Notes: a model not told the origin generated them from the letters alone. DNA of 64,000 bases from Nocardia huaxiensis (GCF_013744875.1 NZ_CP059399.1:5642001-5706000); one strand, 5' to 3'; shown: positions 46,166 through 55,139, counted from the stretch's first letter. Program-made: numbers and translations.

Positions 46166-47497
46166 ATGACGAATCCGACGACCGCGGAGTTTCCGCTCCG
46201 CCGATCCGTCGCCGCCTCGGCGATGGGGAACGCGACCGAATGGTTCGACTACGGCGTCTACGCGGCGACGGCCACCTACCTGACGGCCGCGTTCTTCCCG
46301 GGCGAACTGGGCACGCTGGGCACCATGCTCGGCTTCGCGGTGTCGTTCGTGCTGCGGCCACTGGGCGGCATGGTGTGGGGACCGCTCGGCGACCGGGTCG
46401 GCCGCAAAGCCGTGCTGGCGACCACGATTCTGCTCATGGCGGTCGCGACCGGGGCCATCGGCATCCTGCCCACGCACGCGTCCGCGGGCTGGCTCGCGCC
46501 GGTGCTGCTCATTCTGCTGCGGGTCGTGCAGGGCTTTTCCACCGGCGGTGAATACGGCGGCGCGGCCACCTATCTCGCCGAGTGCGCCGGGGACCGCAAA
46601 CGCGGATTCCTGGGCAGCTTCCTGGAATTCGGCACGCTCGCGGGGTTCGTGGGCGGTTCCGCGGTGGTGCTGGCCTGTCAGCTCGCGATCGGCTCGGACG
46701 CCATGTACGAGTGGGGCTGGCGGATTCCGTTCCTGCTCGCGCTGCCGCTCGGATTGATCGGCTGGTATCTGCGCAATCGGCTCGACGAATCCCCGGTCTT
46801 CGACGAGATCGCCGACAAGGACACTCCCCCGGGCGGTTTGCGGGTCGTGCTCACCACCTACCGGCGCGAGACGCTGACCCTGGTGGGCCTGGTGATCGCG
46901 CTCAATGTCGTGAACTACACGCTGCTCACCTACCAGCCGACCTATCTGCAGCACACCATCGGAATGGGCGAATCCGCCACCACCGCAATGATGTTGATCG
47001 GGCAGGTGGTCATGATGGTGTCGCTGCCGTTCTTCGGGCGGCTGTCGGATCGGGTCGGGCGGCGGCCCCTGTGGTTCGTGTCGCTGATCGGGCTGACCGT
47101 GCTCGCCATCCCGATGTATCAGCTCATGGGGCAGGGAACCGCCTGGGCCATCATCGGATTCGTGGTGCTCGGGCTGCTGTATGTGCCGCAGCTGTCCACC
47201 ATCAGCTCCACCTTTCCGGCGATCTTTCCCACCCATGTGCGGTACGCGGGCTTCGCCTTCGGCTACAACGTGTCCACGGCCGCCTTCGGCGGCACCGCCC
47301 CGCTGATCAACGAAGCGGTGATCGAAGGGACCGGGTGGAGCCTGTTCCCGGCCGTGTACATGGTCGGGGCGTCGCTCATCGGCCTGGTCGCCTGCGTGTT
47401 CCTGCGCGAAACCGCGGGAACATCGTTGCGCGGCACGGAGATTCCCCAGGCCGACCCGGTCGACGCGGCTCCGGCGGTGCAGGGCGCGCTACGGTGA
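46166..47497 (+). CDS. MHS-type MFS transporter (ProP-like)
   Basis: A 443-residue major facilitator with twelve predicted helices, of the metabolite:H+ symporter type. Signatures are NATEWFDYGVYA in helix 1, GPLGDRVGRKAVL in the first cytoplasmic loop, QGFSTGGEYGGA in helix 4-5 and FGRLSDRVGRRPL in the matching second-half loop. Members take up proline, glycine betaine, citrate or other acids. A SigF-type promoter upstream favours an osmoprotectant or stress role. It converges with the flavin oxidoreductase and their stops overlap by nine bases. Confidence 0.9.
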   Translation: MTNPTTAEFPLRRSVAASAMGNATEWFDYGVYAATATYLTAAFFPGELGTLGTMLGFAVSFVLRPLGGMVWGPLGDRVGRKAVLATTILLMAVATGAIGILPTHASAGWLAPVLLILLRVVQGFSTGGEYGGAATYLAECAGDRKRGFLGSFLEFGTLAGFVGGSAVVLACQLAIGSDAMYEWGWRIPFLLALPLGLIGWYLRNRLDESPVFDEIADKDTPPGGLRVVLTTYRRETLTLVGLVIALNVVNYTLLTYQPTYLQHTIGMGESATTAMMLIGQVVMMVSLPFFGRLSDRVGRRPLWFVSLIGLTVLAIPMYQLMGQGTAWAIIGFVVLGLLYVPQLSTISSTFPAIFPTHVRYAGFAFGYNVSTAAFGGTAPLINEAVIEGTGWSLFPAVYMVGASLIGLVACVFLRETAGTSLRGTEIPQADPVDAAPAVQGALR

Positions 47498-48661
47498 GCT
47501 TGCGGGGCGCAGGACACAGCGCGTGCCCGTGTAGATGGTCGGCATGCACTTGTTGCAGTGCACGCACGCCGACTGGGTAGTTGGCTCGGATTGCAACCGC
47601 TGCAACAGTTTCGGCTCACGCAGCAGCGCACGGCCCATGGCGACGAACTCGAAACCCTCCGCTCTGGCGCGGTGCATGGTGTCGAGATTGGTGATGCCGC
47701 CCAACAGGATCAGCGGCATGGACAGCTCTCGCCGGAACTGGCGGGCCCGCTCGAGCAGGTAGGCCTCCTGGTACGGGTATTCCTTCAGGAAGGCCCGGCC
47801 GACCACCTTGAAACCCAGACGGGCCGGAGTCGGAAGAACTTTCGCGAATTCCCGGCGCGGGGCGTCGCCGTGGAACAGCAGCATGGGGTTGAGCAGTGAA
47901 CTGCCCGCGGTCAATTCGAGGGCGTCGAGCGCGCCGTCGGCTTCCAGCCAGGCGGCCACCTGGAGGGAGTCCTCGAGGGTGAGCCCACCGCGGACGCCGT
48001 CCTCCATATTCAGTTTCGCCGTCACCGCGAGCCGGTCGCCCACGGCTTCGCGGACCGCGCGGGCGATTTCGCGGGCCAGGCGGGCGCGGGCGGTCAGGGT
48101 GCCGCCGTAGCTGTCGCGCCGCCGGTTCAGCAGCGGGCTCAAGAACGAGCTCGCCAGGTAGTTGTGCCCGAAATGGATTTCCACCGCGTCGAATCCGGCC
48201 TGCACGGCAAGGGTCGCGGCATTCGCGTGGGCGCGGATCAGGTCCCGGATCTCGGCCACATCGGGGACTTTCATCGGGGCCATGCCCAGCGGGCTGAACA
48301 TGCGGCTCGGCGCCAGCGCGGGCAGGCGGTTCGAGGCCGCATTGGCCACCGGCCCGGCATGACCGATCTGCGCGGAAACCGCTGCGCCCTCAGCGTGTAC
48401 GGCGTCGGTCAGCCGCCGCAGGCCGGGCAGCGCTTCCGCGCGCATCCACAGCTGATGGCGATCGGTGCGCCCGCCCGGCGCGACCGCGCAGTAGGCGACG
48501 GTCGTCATGCCGATCCCGCCCGCCGCCACCTCGCGATGGAAATCGATGAGTTCGTCGGTCACCAGTGCGTCCGGTGTCCGGCCTTCGAAGGTCGCGGCTT
48601 TGATCACCCTGTTGCGCAAGGTGATCGGGCCCAGGGTCGCGGGTGCGAACACGTCGTTCAT
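47489..48661 (-). CDS. Old-yellow-enzyme type NADH:flavin oxidoreductase
   Basis: A 390-residue FMN enzyme of the OYE/2,4-dienoyl-CoA reductase N-terminal family. Visible: LGPITLRNRVIKAATFEG at the start, QIGHAGP, the active-site pattern EIHFGHNYLASSFLSP, and a C-terminal CVHCNKC plus another Cys that may bind an iron-sulphur cluster or zinc. It reduces activated C=C bonds. Its ATG (48659-48661) overlaps the stop of the TetR gene, so repressor and enzyme are co-translated. The substrate is unknown. Confidence 0.9.
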   Translation of the reverse strand: MNDVFAPATLGPITLRNRVIKAATFEGRTPDALVTDELIDFHREVAAGGIGMTTVAYCAVAPGGRTDRHQLWMRAEALPGLRRLTDAVHAEGAAVSAQIGHAGPVANAASNRLPALAPSRMFSPLGMAPMKVPDVAEIRDLIRAHANAATLAVQAGFDAVEIHFGHNYLASSFLSPLLNRRRDSYGGTLTARARLAREIARAVREAVGDRLAVTAKLNMEDGVRGGLTLEDSLQVAAWLEADGALDALELTAGSSLLNPMLLFHGDAPRREFAKVLPTPARLGFKVVGRAFLKEYPYQEAYLLERARQFRRELSMPLILLGGITNLDTMHRARAEGFEFVAMGRALLREPKLLQRLQSEPTTQSACVHCNKCMPTIYTGTRCVLRPASSP

Positions 48662-49242
48662 CGCGCGCCTCCCGCCGGTGCGGTCAAACCGGCGACCACG
48701 AAATCGCGCAGGACCGCCACCGCTTCGGTGGACAGTTCCCGGTCCCCGGTCCGAGCGCCGAACTGCATGATGATCAGCTCGAATGCCAGCATCCAGCGCC
48801 GGCGGCTCTCGGACGCACTCAGATCCGGCAGCAGACCGGTCCACGAATCCATCGAGAACCAGCGGCCTTTCCACGCCATCGGCTGTTGCACCAGCACGAC
48901 CTGGGCGAGCAAGCGCAGGTGCAGCCGGCCGACCGGGTCGGCATCCAGTTCGCGGAAGGGTGCGAGCACCGCGTCGACGACCGCCGCGATCGATGCGGGC
49001 GCGGCGGTGACCTCCGCGAGCCGGTCCGCCCACAGCGGGCCCAGTCGGTCCTCGACCAGGGCCGCCACCACCGCTTCCTTCGAGCCGAAGTGATAGTGGA
49101 CCGCGGCCGGATTCACCCCCGCCGCAACGCAAATGGCGCGCACCGACACCGCCTCGTAGCGCTCGGTGAGCAGCAGCCGCTCGGCCGCCGCGAGCAGCCG
49201 TTCCCTCGTGCCCGCCGCTGCGGCGGTAACTCTCTCAACCAC
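48658..49242 (-). CDS. TetR family regulator of the OYE operon
   Basis: A 194-residue TetR regulator with HTH VSVRAICVAAGVNPAAVHYHFGSKE and a DUF1956-like ligand domain. GTG 49240-49242 is preferred because two palindromes (49251-49289) lie immediately upstream; an upstream start at 49314 would put them in the coding region. It is the first gene of the operon with the flavin oxidoreductase. Autoregulation in answer to an electrophilic OYE substrate is the likely logic. Confidence 0.87.
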   Translation of the reverse strand: MVERVTAAAAGTRERLLAAAERLLLTERYEAVSVRAICVAAGVNPAAVHYHFGSKEAVVAALVEDRLGPLWADRLAEVTAAPASIAAVVDAVLAPFRELDADPVGRLHLRLLAQVVLVQQPMAWKGRWFSMDSWTGLLPDLSASESRRRWMLAFELIIMQFGARTGDRELSTEAVAVLRDFVVAGLTAPAGGAR

Positions 49243-49250
49243 CCCGCCAG

Positions 49251-49289
49251 TGAAACACGTTTCAACAACCGTTTCAATCATTGATTGAA
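49251..49289. promoter_or_regulatory. Two palindromes upstream of the TetR-OYE operon
   Basis: TGAAAC-AC-GTTTCA (49251-49264) and TTCAATCA-T-TGATTGAA (49273-49289; perfect 8+1+8). Both contain TTCA half-sites. They cover the region just upstream of the chosen start. Confidence 0.7.
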
Positions 49290-49349
49290 TCGATGTGTGA
49301 AGCTGACCGCTCAATCGCAGGAGAACCTCAGATCAGCCGCGCGAAACCG

Positions 49350-50186
49350 TCAGCTCAGCTGTGCCACAGCGGCATCCAGCTCGTGCAACCGCCGTACCGC
49401 CCCCGGCAGCGCGTCCGGCCAGCCCGGACCGGCCGCGAACACCTCGGCCCGCGCATCCAGCCCCACCTCGATCGCCGACAGATTCGCGGTGTCCGGGCTG
49501 TGCGCCCACAGCACCACGATCACCGCACGCTCCGGCCGGCCCAGCGCCTCGCGCAGCGCGGCGACGGGCAGATCGGGTCCCAGCATGTGGGCTGGGCGGC
49601 CCGTTTCGGCCAGCGCCGCGCGCAGCACCTCCAGGGGCAGGCTGTGCTGTTCCTTCGGCGTACAGGCCAGCAACAGCAGGGGCGCGCCGGAGGGTCCCGG
49701 AGGCGGCGCCCCCCGGTACAGCGCGCCGATAATGCTCCAGGACAACAGATGTTCGACATCGACGCAGCCCTCGCCGCCACCCTGGCGTCGCACGATCTCG
49801 GCAAATGCGGGGCGGCACAACCCTTCCCACGTCGCGAGCACGCCGTAGCGCCGCAACTGCGCGTCGAGCAGCCGCGCGCAATCCGAGGCATCGAGACGGA
49901 AGGCGGCGTTCAACAGCGGCGCCACCGTATCGGCCGGAGCCGGTACGGAATCCGGCGTCACCGCGATCCGCGCCGCCGCGGCCGGACTCGTCCCGGTGCG
50001 CACCAACTCCAGCATGCGCTGCGCCGCAACGATATCCGCCTCGCTGTAGAGCCGGTGCCGCCCGGGGCTGCGCTGCTGCGGGCCGATCCCGTACCGCTGA
50101 TTCCAGCTGCGCAGGGTCGCCACCGGTATCCCGAGCCGTTCCGCGACGACCCGCACCGGATAGGCACGATGATCGGCGGCGGGCAT
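49350..50186 (-). CDS. MerR family regulator with B12-binding-like domain (LitR/CarH type)
   Basis: A 278-residue regulator. A MerR HTH (PVRVVAERLGIPVATLRSWNQRYG, GRHRLYSEADI) is followed by a helical cap and a cobalamin-binding-like fold with CTPKEQHSLPLEVLRAALAE, similar to the ExxHSLG region of LitR/CarH light sensors. Not every B12 contact is certain from sequence. A photolyase gene lies upstream on the same strand and a SigF-type sigma gene beyond, a grouping typical of light response in actinobacteria. ATG 50184-50186 is the start. Confidence 0.82.
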   Translation of the reverse strand: MPAADHRAYPVRVVAERLGIPVATLRSWNQRYGIGPQQRSPGRHRLYSEADIVAAQRMLELVRTGTSPAAAARIAVTPDSVPAPADTVAPLLNAAFRLDASDCARLLDAQLRRYGVLATWEGLCRPAFAEIVRRQGGGEGCVDVEHLLSWSIIGALYRGAPPPGPSGAPLLLLACTPKEQHSLPLEVLRAALAETGRPAHMLGPDLPVAALREALGRPERAVIVVLWAHSPDTANLSAIEVGLDARAEVFAAGPGWPDALPGAVRRLHELDAAVAQLS

Positions 50187-50456
50187 GCGACGGGCCTCCT
50201 CGCTCGGCGGTGCGGTCCCGCCGACCGGTCGGGCGGCGGTTGCCCGTCAGGTTAACCGCGCACCCGCCGCTTTCCGCGTACGGCTCCCACCACGGCCCGG
50301 CGCGTCAGCGCGAACACCCGCGCCGCCCGCGAGATCCCGGGGCCCGGCCGATGCCCGATCCGTCGGCACCCGGCAGTACGCGAGATCCTGCCCGCGTCCC
50401 TCGCGGGTACGCCATTGTCGCCGAGATACCCGGCGAACCTGCTGCGGCGCAGCGCA

Positions 50457-51779
50457 TTACATCCCGTTGCACTCGATGATCGGGGGCGGGTAGTCCGCGG
50501 CGGCGAGGCCGGCGCGCCAGGGTCGGTGGACGGCCGGGCCGGGGAGCTCGGCCAGTTCCGGGATCCAGCGGCGCACATAGGCGCCCTGCGGGTCGTAGCG
50601 GTCGGCTTGGCGGAGCGGGTTGAGCACACGGTTGGGGCGGGTGTCGGTGCCGGTGCCGGCGGCCCACTGCCAGTTCATGCGATTGTTGGCGAGATCGGCG
50701 TCGACGAGCCACCGTTCGAAGTGCGCCGCGCCGATGCGCCAGTCCAGGCCGAGGGATTTGGTGAAGAAGCTCGCGGCGATCAGGCGGGCGCGGCCGGGCA
50801 TCCAGCCCTCGGCGAGGAGTTGACGCATGGCGGCATCGATCACGGGGTAGCCGGTGCGGCCGGTTTCCCAGGCGGCGACCGCTTGGGGGTCGTGGCGGCG
50901 CACGGGTCGGGGACGGTAGTCGCGCCAGGCGGTTTCCGGTGTGGCCGACAGGATTTGGTGATGGAAATCGCGCCAGGCGAGCTGCCGGGCGAAGGCGTGC
51001 CCGCCCGGGGTGGACAGGTCGGTGCGGTGCACCACCTCGACCGGGGACAGGCAGCCGAAATGCAGGTGCGGCGAGAGCCGGGAGGTCGGCGCGGCGGCCA
51101 GGTCGTCACTGTCGGTGTGATAGCGCTCGACCGGCCCGGACAGCCACTCGCGCAAGAGTTTCCGTCCGGTGGTCTCGCCGCCGACCGCCAGCGTCGGCGA
51201 GCCGGGGTCGCCGCACAGGTCCGCGGCGGCGGGCAGGGTGTCGCTCTCGATTCGCGGGAGCCGCAGCCGGGCCGGTCGCCGCAGCGGCGTACGCAGTGGC
51301 ATGTCCAGCCAGCGGTTGAAATACGGTGTGAAGACCGCGAAGTGTTCGCGTCCGGTGGCCGGGCGCAGGGCGGCCGGATCGACGACGGTTATGGAGCCCG
51401 CATGGGCGTGGACCCGGCATCCGGTGTGCGCCAGGCGTTCCCGGAGCGCACGCTCGCGCTCGCGGCTGTAGCGGCTGACGTCTGCGGCCAGATGCACACT
51501 GTCCGCGCCGGTTTCGGCCACCACCCGCGCGACGCTGTCGGCAACCGCTCCGCGACGCACCACCAGTCGTCCTCCGAGCGCCCGCAATTCGCTGTCGAGT
51601 TCGGCGAGGGCGGCGGTGAGGAAGCGGATTCGATTGGCCGCGCCGGGTTTCCGGCCGAGGATGCCGTCGTCGAGAACGAACAGTGGCACCACCTCCGTCC
51701 CGGCCCGCACCGCGGCCGCCAGGACCGGATTGTCCCGGGTCCGCAGATCACGCGTGAACAGCGCGACGGCAACGCTCAC
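50457..51779 (-). CDS. phr: Deoxyribodipyrimidine photolyase
   Basis: A 440-residue photolyase repairing cyclobutane pyrimidine dimers with light. The N-terminal Rossmann antenna domain begins VALFTRDLRTRDNPVL; the FAD domain has RLSPHLHFGCLSP, AWRDFHHQIL, GYPVIDAAMRQL and NRMNWQWAAGTGTD, typical of class I enzymes. GTG 51777-51779 follows AAGGAG; the frame is open upstream without family sequence. The 270-base gap before the MerR gene holds no gene. The MerR-B12 regulator is the probable light-dependent controller. Confidence 0.93.
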   Translation of the reverse strand: MSVAVALFTRDLRTRDNPVLAAAVRAGTEVVPLFVLDDGILGRKPGAANRIRFLTAALAELDSELRALGGRLVVRRGAVADSVARVVAETGADSVHLAADVSRYSRERERALRERLAHTGCRVHAHAGSITVVDPAALRPATGREHFAVFTPYFNRWLDMPLRTPLRRPARLRLPRIESDTLPAAADLCGDPGSPTLAVGGETTGRKLLREWLSGPVERYHTDSDDLAAAPTSRLSPHLHFGCLSPVEVVHRTDLSTPGGHAFARQLAWRDFHHQILSATPETAWRDYRPRPVRRHDPQAVAAWETGRTGYPVIDAAMRQLLAEGWMPGRARLIAASFFTKSLGLDWRIGAAHFERWLVDADLANNRMNWQWAAGTGTDTRPNRVLNPLRQADRYDPQGAYVRRWIPELAELPGPAVHRPWRAGLAAADYPPPIIECNGM

Positions 51780-51956
51780 CCCTGCTCCTTCCGATCCCCT
51801 GTCCGATATCCGTTCCGGCCGGGCGGCACCGGTTCGGCACCCGTCAAGGTGACGCCGGCACGGCATGAGCGGCGCTGCCACACCGTGACGACGCCACCAT
51901 CGCGGGCGCCGTGAACAGTGCGGCGCTGGCGGCTCGTGTCAGCCAGCCTAGCTCCT

Positions 51957-52018
51957 TATCGATGCACATTCGATGCGTTCGGCCATAGATCCAGCAGATT
52001 CTCCGAACTATCGATGCA
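51957..52018. repeat. Direct repeat TATCGATGCA, copies 52 bases apart
   Basis: TATCGATGCA occurs at 51957-51966 and 52009-52018, five helical turns apart, in the 339-base divergent region between photolyase and the sigma gene. ATTCGATGCG at 51968-51977 is a third partial copy. They could be sites for the nearby MerR-type light regulator. Confidence 0.5.
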
Positions 52019-52052
52019 AGAGTGACGCATGCCGCGTTCTGTACGCCGTTAC

Positions 52053-52076
52053 GTTTCGATAACAAGGAGACGGGTA
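52053..52076 (+). promoter_or_regulatory. SigF-type autoregulatory promoter (GTTT-N15-GGGTA)
   Basis: GTTT (52053-52056), a 15-base spacer, and GGGTA (52072-52076), 42 bases upstream of the sigma factor start, suggesting that it transcribes its own gene. Confidence 0.7.
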
Positions 52077-52118
52077 CGCCACTGGAGTCGGATGTTCGAC
52101 AAGTGCGAGGAGCAGCCA

Positions 52119-53057
52119 ATGCCGACCGCTGAACCGAACCGATCAGACCACCGAGGTGACGCTTACGACCACATCGAACCCTGGTTCGAGAAGTTGAGCG
52201 CACTCGCGGCCGATGATCCACATCGCGAACCCTTGCGCGAGCAGATCATCCGCACCTGCCTGCCCCTGGCCGAGCACATCGCGCGCCGCTTCGCCGGTCG
52301 CGGCGAGGATCTGGCCGACCTGCAGCAGATCGCCACCGTGGGATTGGTCCTGGCCGTGGACCGTTTCGATGTGACGCGCGGCAGCACATTCGTGTCCTTC
52401 GCGGTGCCGACCGTGATGGGCGAGGTGCGCCGCCATTTCCGCGACCACACCTGGGCGGTGCGAGTCCCGCGCCGCACCAAGGAGATTCAGCTCAGTATCG
52501 GGCCCGCGGTGGAGAAACTCACCCAGCGCCTGTCCCGCATGCCCACCGCGCGCGAGATCGCCGAGGAGCTGCGGGTCGATCTGCTGGAGGTCACGCAGGC
52601 GCTCATCGCCGGCAATGCCTACAAGGCCGATTCCCTCGACGCCACCCTGCGCACCGAGGAGGCGGGCACGGGTGTCGCCGCGGTGGATACGCTGGGCGCG
52701 GAAGAACCCTGCTACCGCCTGCTCGAGGACGCGATGGTGGTGCGCCCGCTCATTGCGAAACTCCCCGAACGCGAGCGTGCCGTCCTGGCCATGCGCTTCT
52801 ACCAGCACATGACCCAGAACCAGATCGCCGAGCGCCTGGGCGTCTCGCAGATGCAGATCTCCCGCATCCTGTCCGCGACCCTGGCGAAGCTGCGCAAGCA
52901 GGCGCTGGCCGAGTCCCCCGCGCCCCCCGACCGCCAGCGCCCTCCGCGAGCCGCGGCGGCCCGGGCAGCCCGAGCGCGCGGCGTCGAACCCAGGCCCGTC
53001 AGGTCCAGGTCGCGGTCTCGGGATCGACGCCGTGAGCGCGAGCATTCGCTTCGATGA
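52119..53057 (+). CDS. sigF: SigB/SigF/SigG family RNA polymerase sigma factor
   Basis: A 312-residue group 3 sigma factor. Region 2 has DLQQIATVGLVLAVDRFDV and STFVSFAVPTVMGEVRRHFR; region 3 has MPTAREIAEELRVDLLEV; region 4 has LPERERAVLAMRFYQHMTQ then NQIAERLGVSQMQISRIL. It directs transcription from GTTT-N15-17-GGGTA promoters, three of which are in the window. The last 45 residues are an Arg/Ala/Ser-rich tail not needed by the family, part of which overlaps the convergent MerR gene. No anti-sigma gene is adjacent. ATG 52119 follows GAGGAG. Confidence 0.92.
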   Translation: MPTAEPNRSDHRGDAYDHIEPWFEKLSALAADDPHREPLREQIIRTCLPLAEHIARRFAGRGEDLADLQQIATVGLVLAVDRFDVTRGSTFVSFAVPTVMGEVRRHFRDHTWAVRVPRRTKEIQLSIGPAVEKLTQRLSRMPTAREIAEELRVDLLEVTQALIAGNAYKADSLDATLRTEEAGTGVAAVDTLGAEEPCYRLLEDAMVVRPLIAKLPERERAVLAMRFYQHMTQNQIAERLGVSQMQISRILSATLAKLRKQALAESPAPPDRQRPPRAAAARAARARGVEPRPVRSRSRSRDRRREREHSLR

Positions 53058-53808
53058 TCGCGCGCAGCCAGCCGCTGAGACCGGGTTCGATACCGTCGTA
53101 GAAGGCGGCGAATCCGGCCTCGGTGGCATACCTGCGACCCAGGCAGACATGCATCGAATGCGTGCAATCGAAGTACGCGCCGATCGACGCACGATGCCGT
53201 TCTGCCAGTGCGTCGGCCGCGGCGCTGCCCGGAATCACCCCGGCACGGTGCGCCGCGGCCAATTCGGCATGGAGTGCCTCGAGGTCGTCGGCGATCCGCT
53301 GCCAGTCGGCGGCGGTCCGCCCGGCCGCGTTCTCGGCGTACTGCGCCCACTCGGCGGTGTCACCCCAGCGTTCCCGCGCTTGGCCGACCCACATTGGCTG
53401 CCACCGGTTTCCGAAGATCTCCACCTGTTCCCGGTCGGACAGCAGGATGCCGTTCTCACGGGCATCGATCATCCGGTCGAGCGCATCCTCCATCCGCCGC
53501 AACTGCGCGACCCGCTCGCGCACCCGATCCCGCTGCTGTACCAGCGAGGCCGTCGCCTCGGCAGCCGGCGCATCGAGCAGCGCCCCGATCTCGCCGAGCG
53601 GAACACCCGATTCGCGATAGATCAGCACGCGATGAATCCGTGCGAGATCGCCCATCGTGTACAGCCGATACCCGCCCTCGGACCGCTCGGACGGACTGAC
53701 CAGCCCGATCGAATCCCAATGGTGCAGCGCACGAACGGTGACGCCCACCCGCGCCGCGACAGCACCCACGGTCAGCCCGTCGGCACCGTCGAACGCGGGA
53801 TCACCCAT
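52999..53808 (-). CDS. MerR family regulator with TipAS domain
   Basis: A 269-residue TipA-like regulator. HTH: LTVGAVAARVGVTVRALHHWDSIGL and GGYRLYTMGDL; a dimerisation coiled coil (QQRDRVRERVAQLRRM) follows; the C-terminal domain (from about 140) resembles the TipAS antibiotic-binding fold with YFDCTHSMHVCLGRRY. TipAS proteins covalently bind thiopeptides in Streptomyces; ligands here are unknown. The start is ATG 53806-53808. A VOC protein gene lies 34 bases upstream in the same operon. Its 3' end overlaps the sigma gene by 59 bases on the opposite strand. Confidence 0.88.
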   Translation of the reverse strand: MGDPAFDGADGLTVGAVAARVGVTVRALHHWDSIGLVSPSERSEGGYRLYTMGDLARIHRVLIYRESGVPLGEIGALLDAPAAEATASLVQQRDRVRERVAQLRRMEDALDRMIDARENGILLSDREQVEIFGNRWQPMWVGQARERWGDTAEWAQYAENAAGRTAADWQRIADDLEALHAELAAAHRAGVIPGSAAADALAERHRASIGAYFDCTHSMHVCLGRRYATEAGFAAFYDGIEPGLSGWLRAIIEANARAHGVDPETATWT

Positions 53809-53842
53809 GCGCTCCAGTCTCGCAGCCGCCCGATGCACCGCC

Positions 53843-54346
53843 CTACTCCGGCACCGTGATCCCCATGGCCCGCAGATGCGCCGCCTCCGCACTGTCCGGA
53901 TCGAGCGGTCGCGCAGCAGTCATGATCACCCGAATATTCTCCGGCGTCCGAACCTCCAATTCCACAGAGTTCCAAGGCATCACCCGTGGCCCGCTGGTAC
54001 TCCCCGGCCGCATCCGCTCACACGCCCCCGCAATCTCCTCGATCTGCCCCAGCACACAGGAAAAACTGACTGTCATCCCCGCCGCCTCGACCGCCCGCTC
54101 CCCCGGCAGCAACAACACATCCTGAAACGCCCACCGCCGCAAATGCGTCAGCTCCCCCGGCACCGAGAACAAATCGAAGAACCCCAGCCCCTCCACCCAA
54201 AACTCCACGGACTCAGCCAAATCCGCCGTAGGCACCGTCACGAACATGGGCATCCCATACAGCCCCCGGAACAACTCCGGAGCCTGCACATCAACACCGG
54301 GAACCGGCACAGGGCTGATCTCGAACGCAGGATAAGTCTCTGTCAT
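53843..54346 (-). CDS. VOC family protein upstream of TipAS regulator
   Basis: A 167-residue glyoxalase-fold protein: PMFVTVPTADLAESVEFWVE, GLGFFDLFSVPGELTHLRRW, and a C-terminal SVELEVRTPENIRVIMTAA. It may sequester a toxic compound, as for bleomycin- or thiopeptide-type resistance proteins, and its operon with a TipAS regulator supports that. It starts at ATG 54344-54346 after GAGGATGGAG. Confidence 0.83.
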   Translation of the reverse strand: MTETYPAFEISPVPVPGVDVQAPELFRGLYGMPMFVTVPTADLAESVEFWVEGLGFFDLFSVPGELTHLRRWAFQDVLLLPGERAVEAAGMTVSFSCVLGQIEEIAGACERMRPGSTSGPRVMPWNSVELEVRTPENIRVIMTAARPLDPDSAEAAHLRAMGITVPE

Positions 54347-54436
54347 GACTCCATCCTCGAGCCTCACGCGACGTAAGGGTCAAGCCCCGACATCCGACCT
54401 TCGTGTACCCGTGGCCACGCCGGCGACGGGCCTTGA

Positions 54437-55093
54437 TCAGGGGGTCGCGTCGGCGGTGAGGGCGGGCCACAGGGTGGCGGCGAGTTTGTCGGCGAGTCCG
54501 GCGCGGGTGCCGGCGTCCTCGCCGCGCAGGAATGCCCCGAAGTATGCGCCGAAGACCATGGTGGCGACGGTGCGGATATCGATGCCGGGCCGCACCGCGC
54601 CACGGGTGATCAGCTGCGCCAGGACGTCTTCGACCTGGGATACCCGGGGTTCGACGGCGCGTGTCACGAGGTGATTCAGGAGTTCGGGGACGCGGTCGGC
54701 TTCGCTGATGAATCCGCCCTGCAGGACGATGGCATCGGGGTTGTGATAGCAGGGGTCGACGCGGCGGATAGCTTCGGTGAACGCCTCGCGCGGGGTCAGC
54801 TCGTCGAGGGAAAGCGGTGGGGTGGAGGCGGTTTGGGCGCGCAGCCCGTAGTCGAGGGCATCGATGACGAGTTCGAGTTTGCCCGGCCAGCGTCGGTAGA
54901 GGGTGGGGCGGGTGACCCCGGCGTCGGCGGCGATGTCGCCGAGCGCCATGCGGGTGTAGCCGTCGGTGACCAGGCGGCGGCGCGTCGCGACGATGATGGC
55001 CTCGTCGACGGCGGGATCGCGGGGTCGCCCGCCGCGCGGGCCCGACTTGTGCGCCGGCGGCTGGTTGTCGCGTTCGGTGTGCGGTCGGGTCAC
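54437..55093 (-). CDS. TetR family regulator of hydrolase-DoxX operon
   Basis: A 218-residue TetR regulator with HTH ALGDIAADAGVTRPTLYRRW and a TetR_C-type ligand domain. GTG 55091-55093 follows GAAGGGGAAG. It is the third gene of an operon with an alpha/beta hydrolase and DoxX, and GTTACA-N9-TGTAAC sites lie both just upstream of it (55119-55139) and upstream of the hydrolase (56593-56613). It almost certainly represses both transcripts. Confidence 0.9.
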   Translation of the reverse strand: MTRPHTERDNQPPAHKSGPRGGRPRDPAVDEAIIVATRRRLVTDGYTRMALGDIAADAGVTRPTLYRRWPGKLELVIDALDYGLRAQTASTPPLSLDELTPREAFTEAIRRVDPCYHNPDAIVLQGGFISEADRVPELLNHLVTRAVEPRVSQVEDVLAQLITRGAVRPGIDIRTVATMVFGAYFGAFLRGEDAGTRAGLADKLAATLWPALTADATP

Positions 55094-55118
55094 GGCTTCC
55101 CCTTCACTGCTGCGTCGC

Positions 55119-55139
55119 GTTACAAGACTGGACTGTAAC
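55119..55139. promoter_or_regulatory. Operator GTTACA-N9-TGTAAC (copy 1)
   Basis: A 21-base inverted repeat overlapping the DoxX stop codon and 26 bases upstream of the TetR start. The same half-sites and spacing recur at 56593-56613. Confidence 0.75.
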
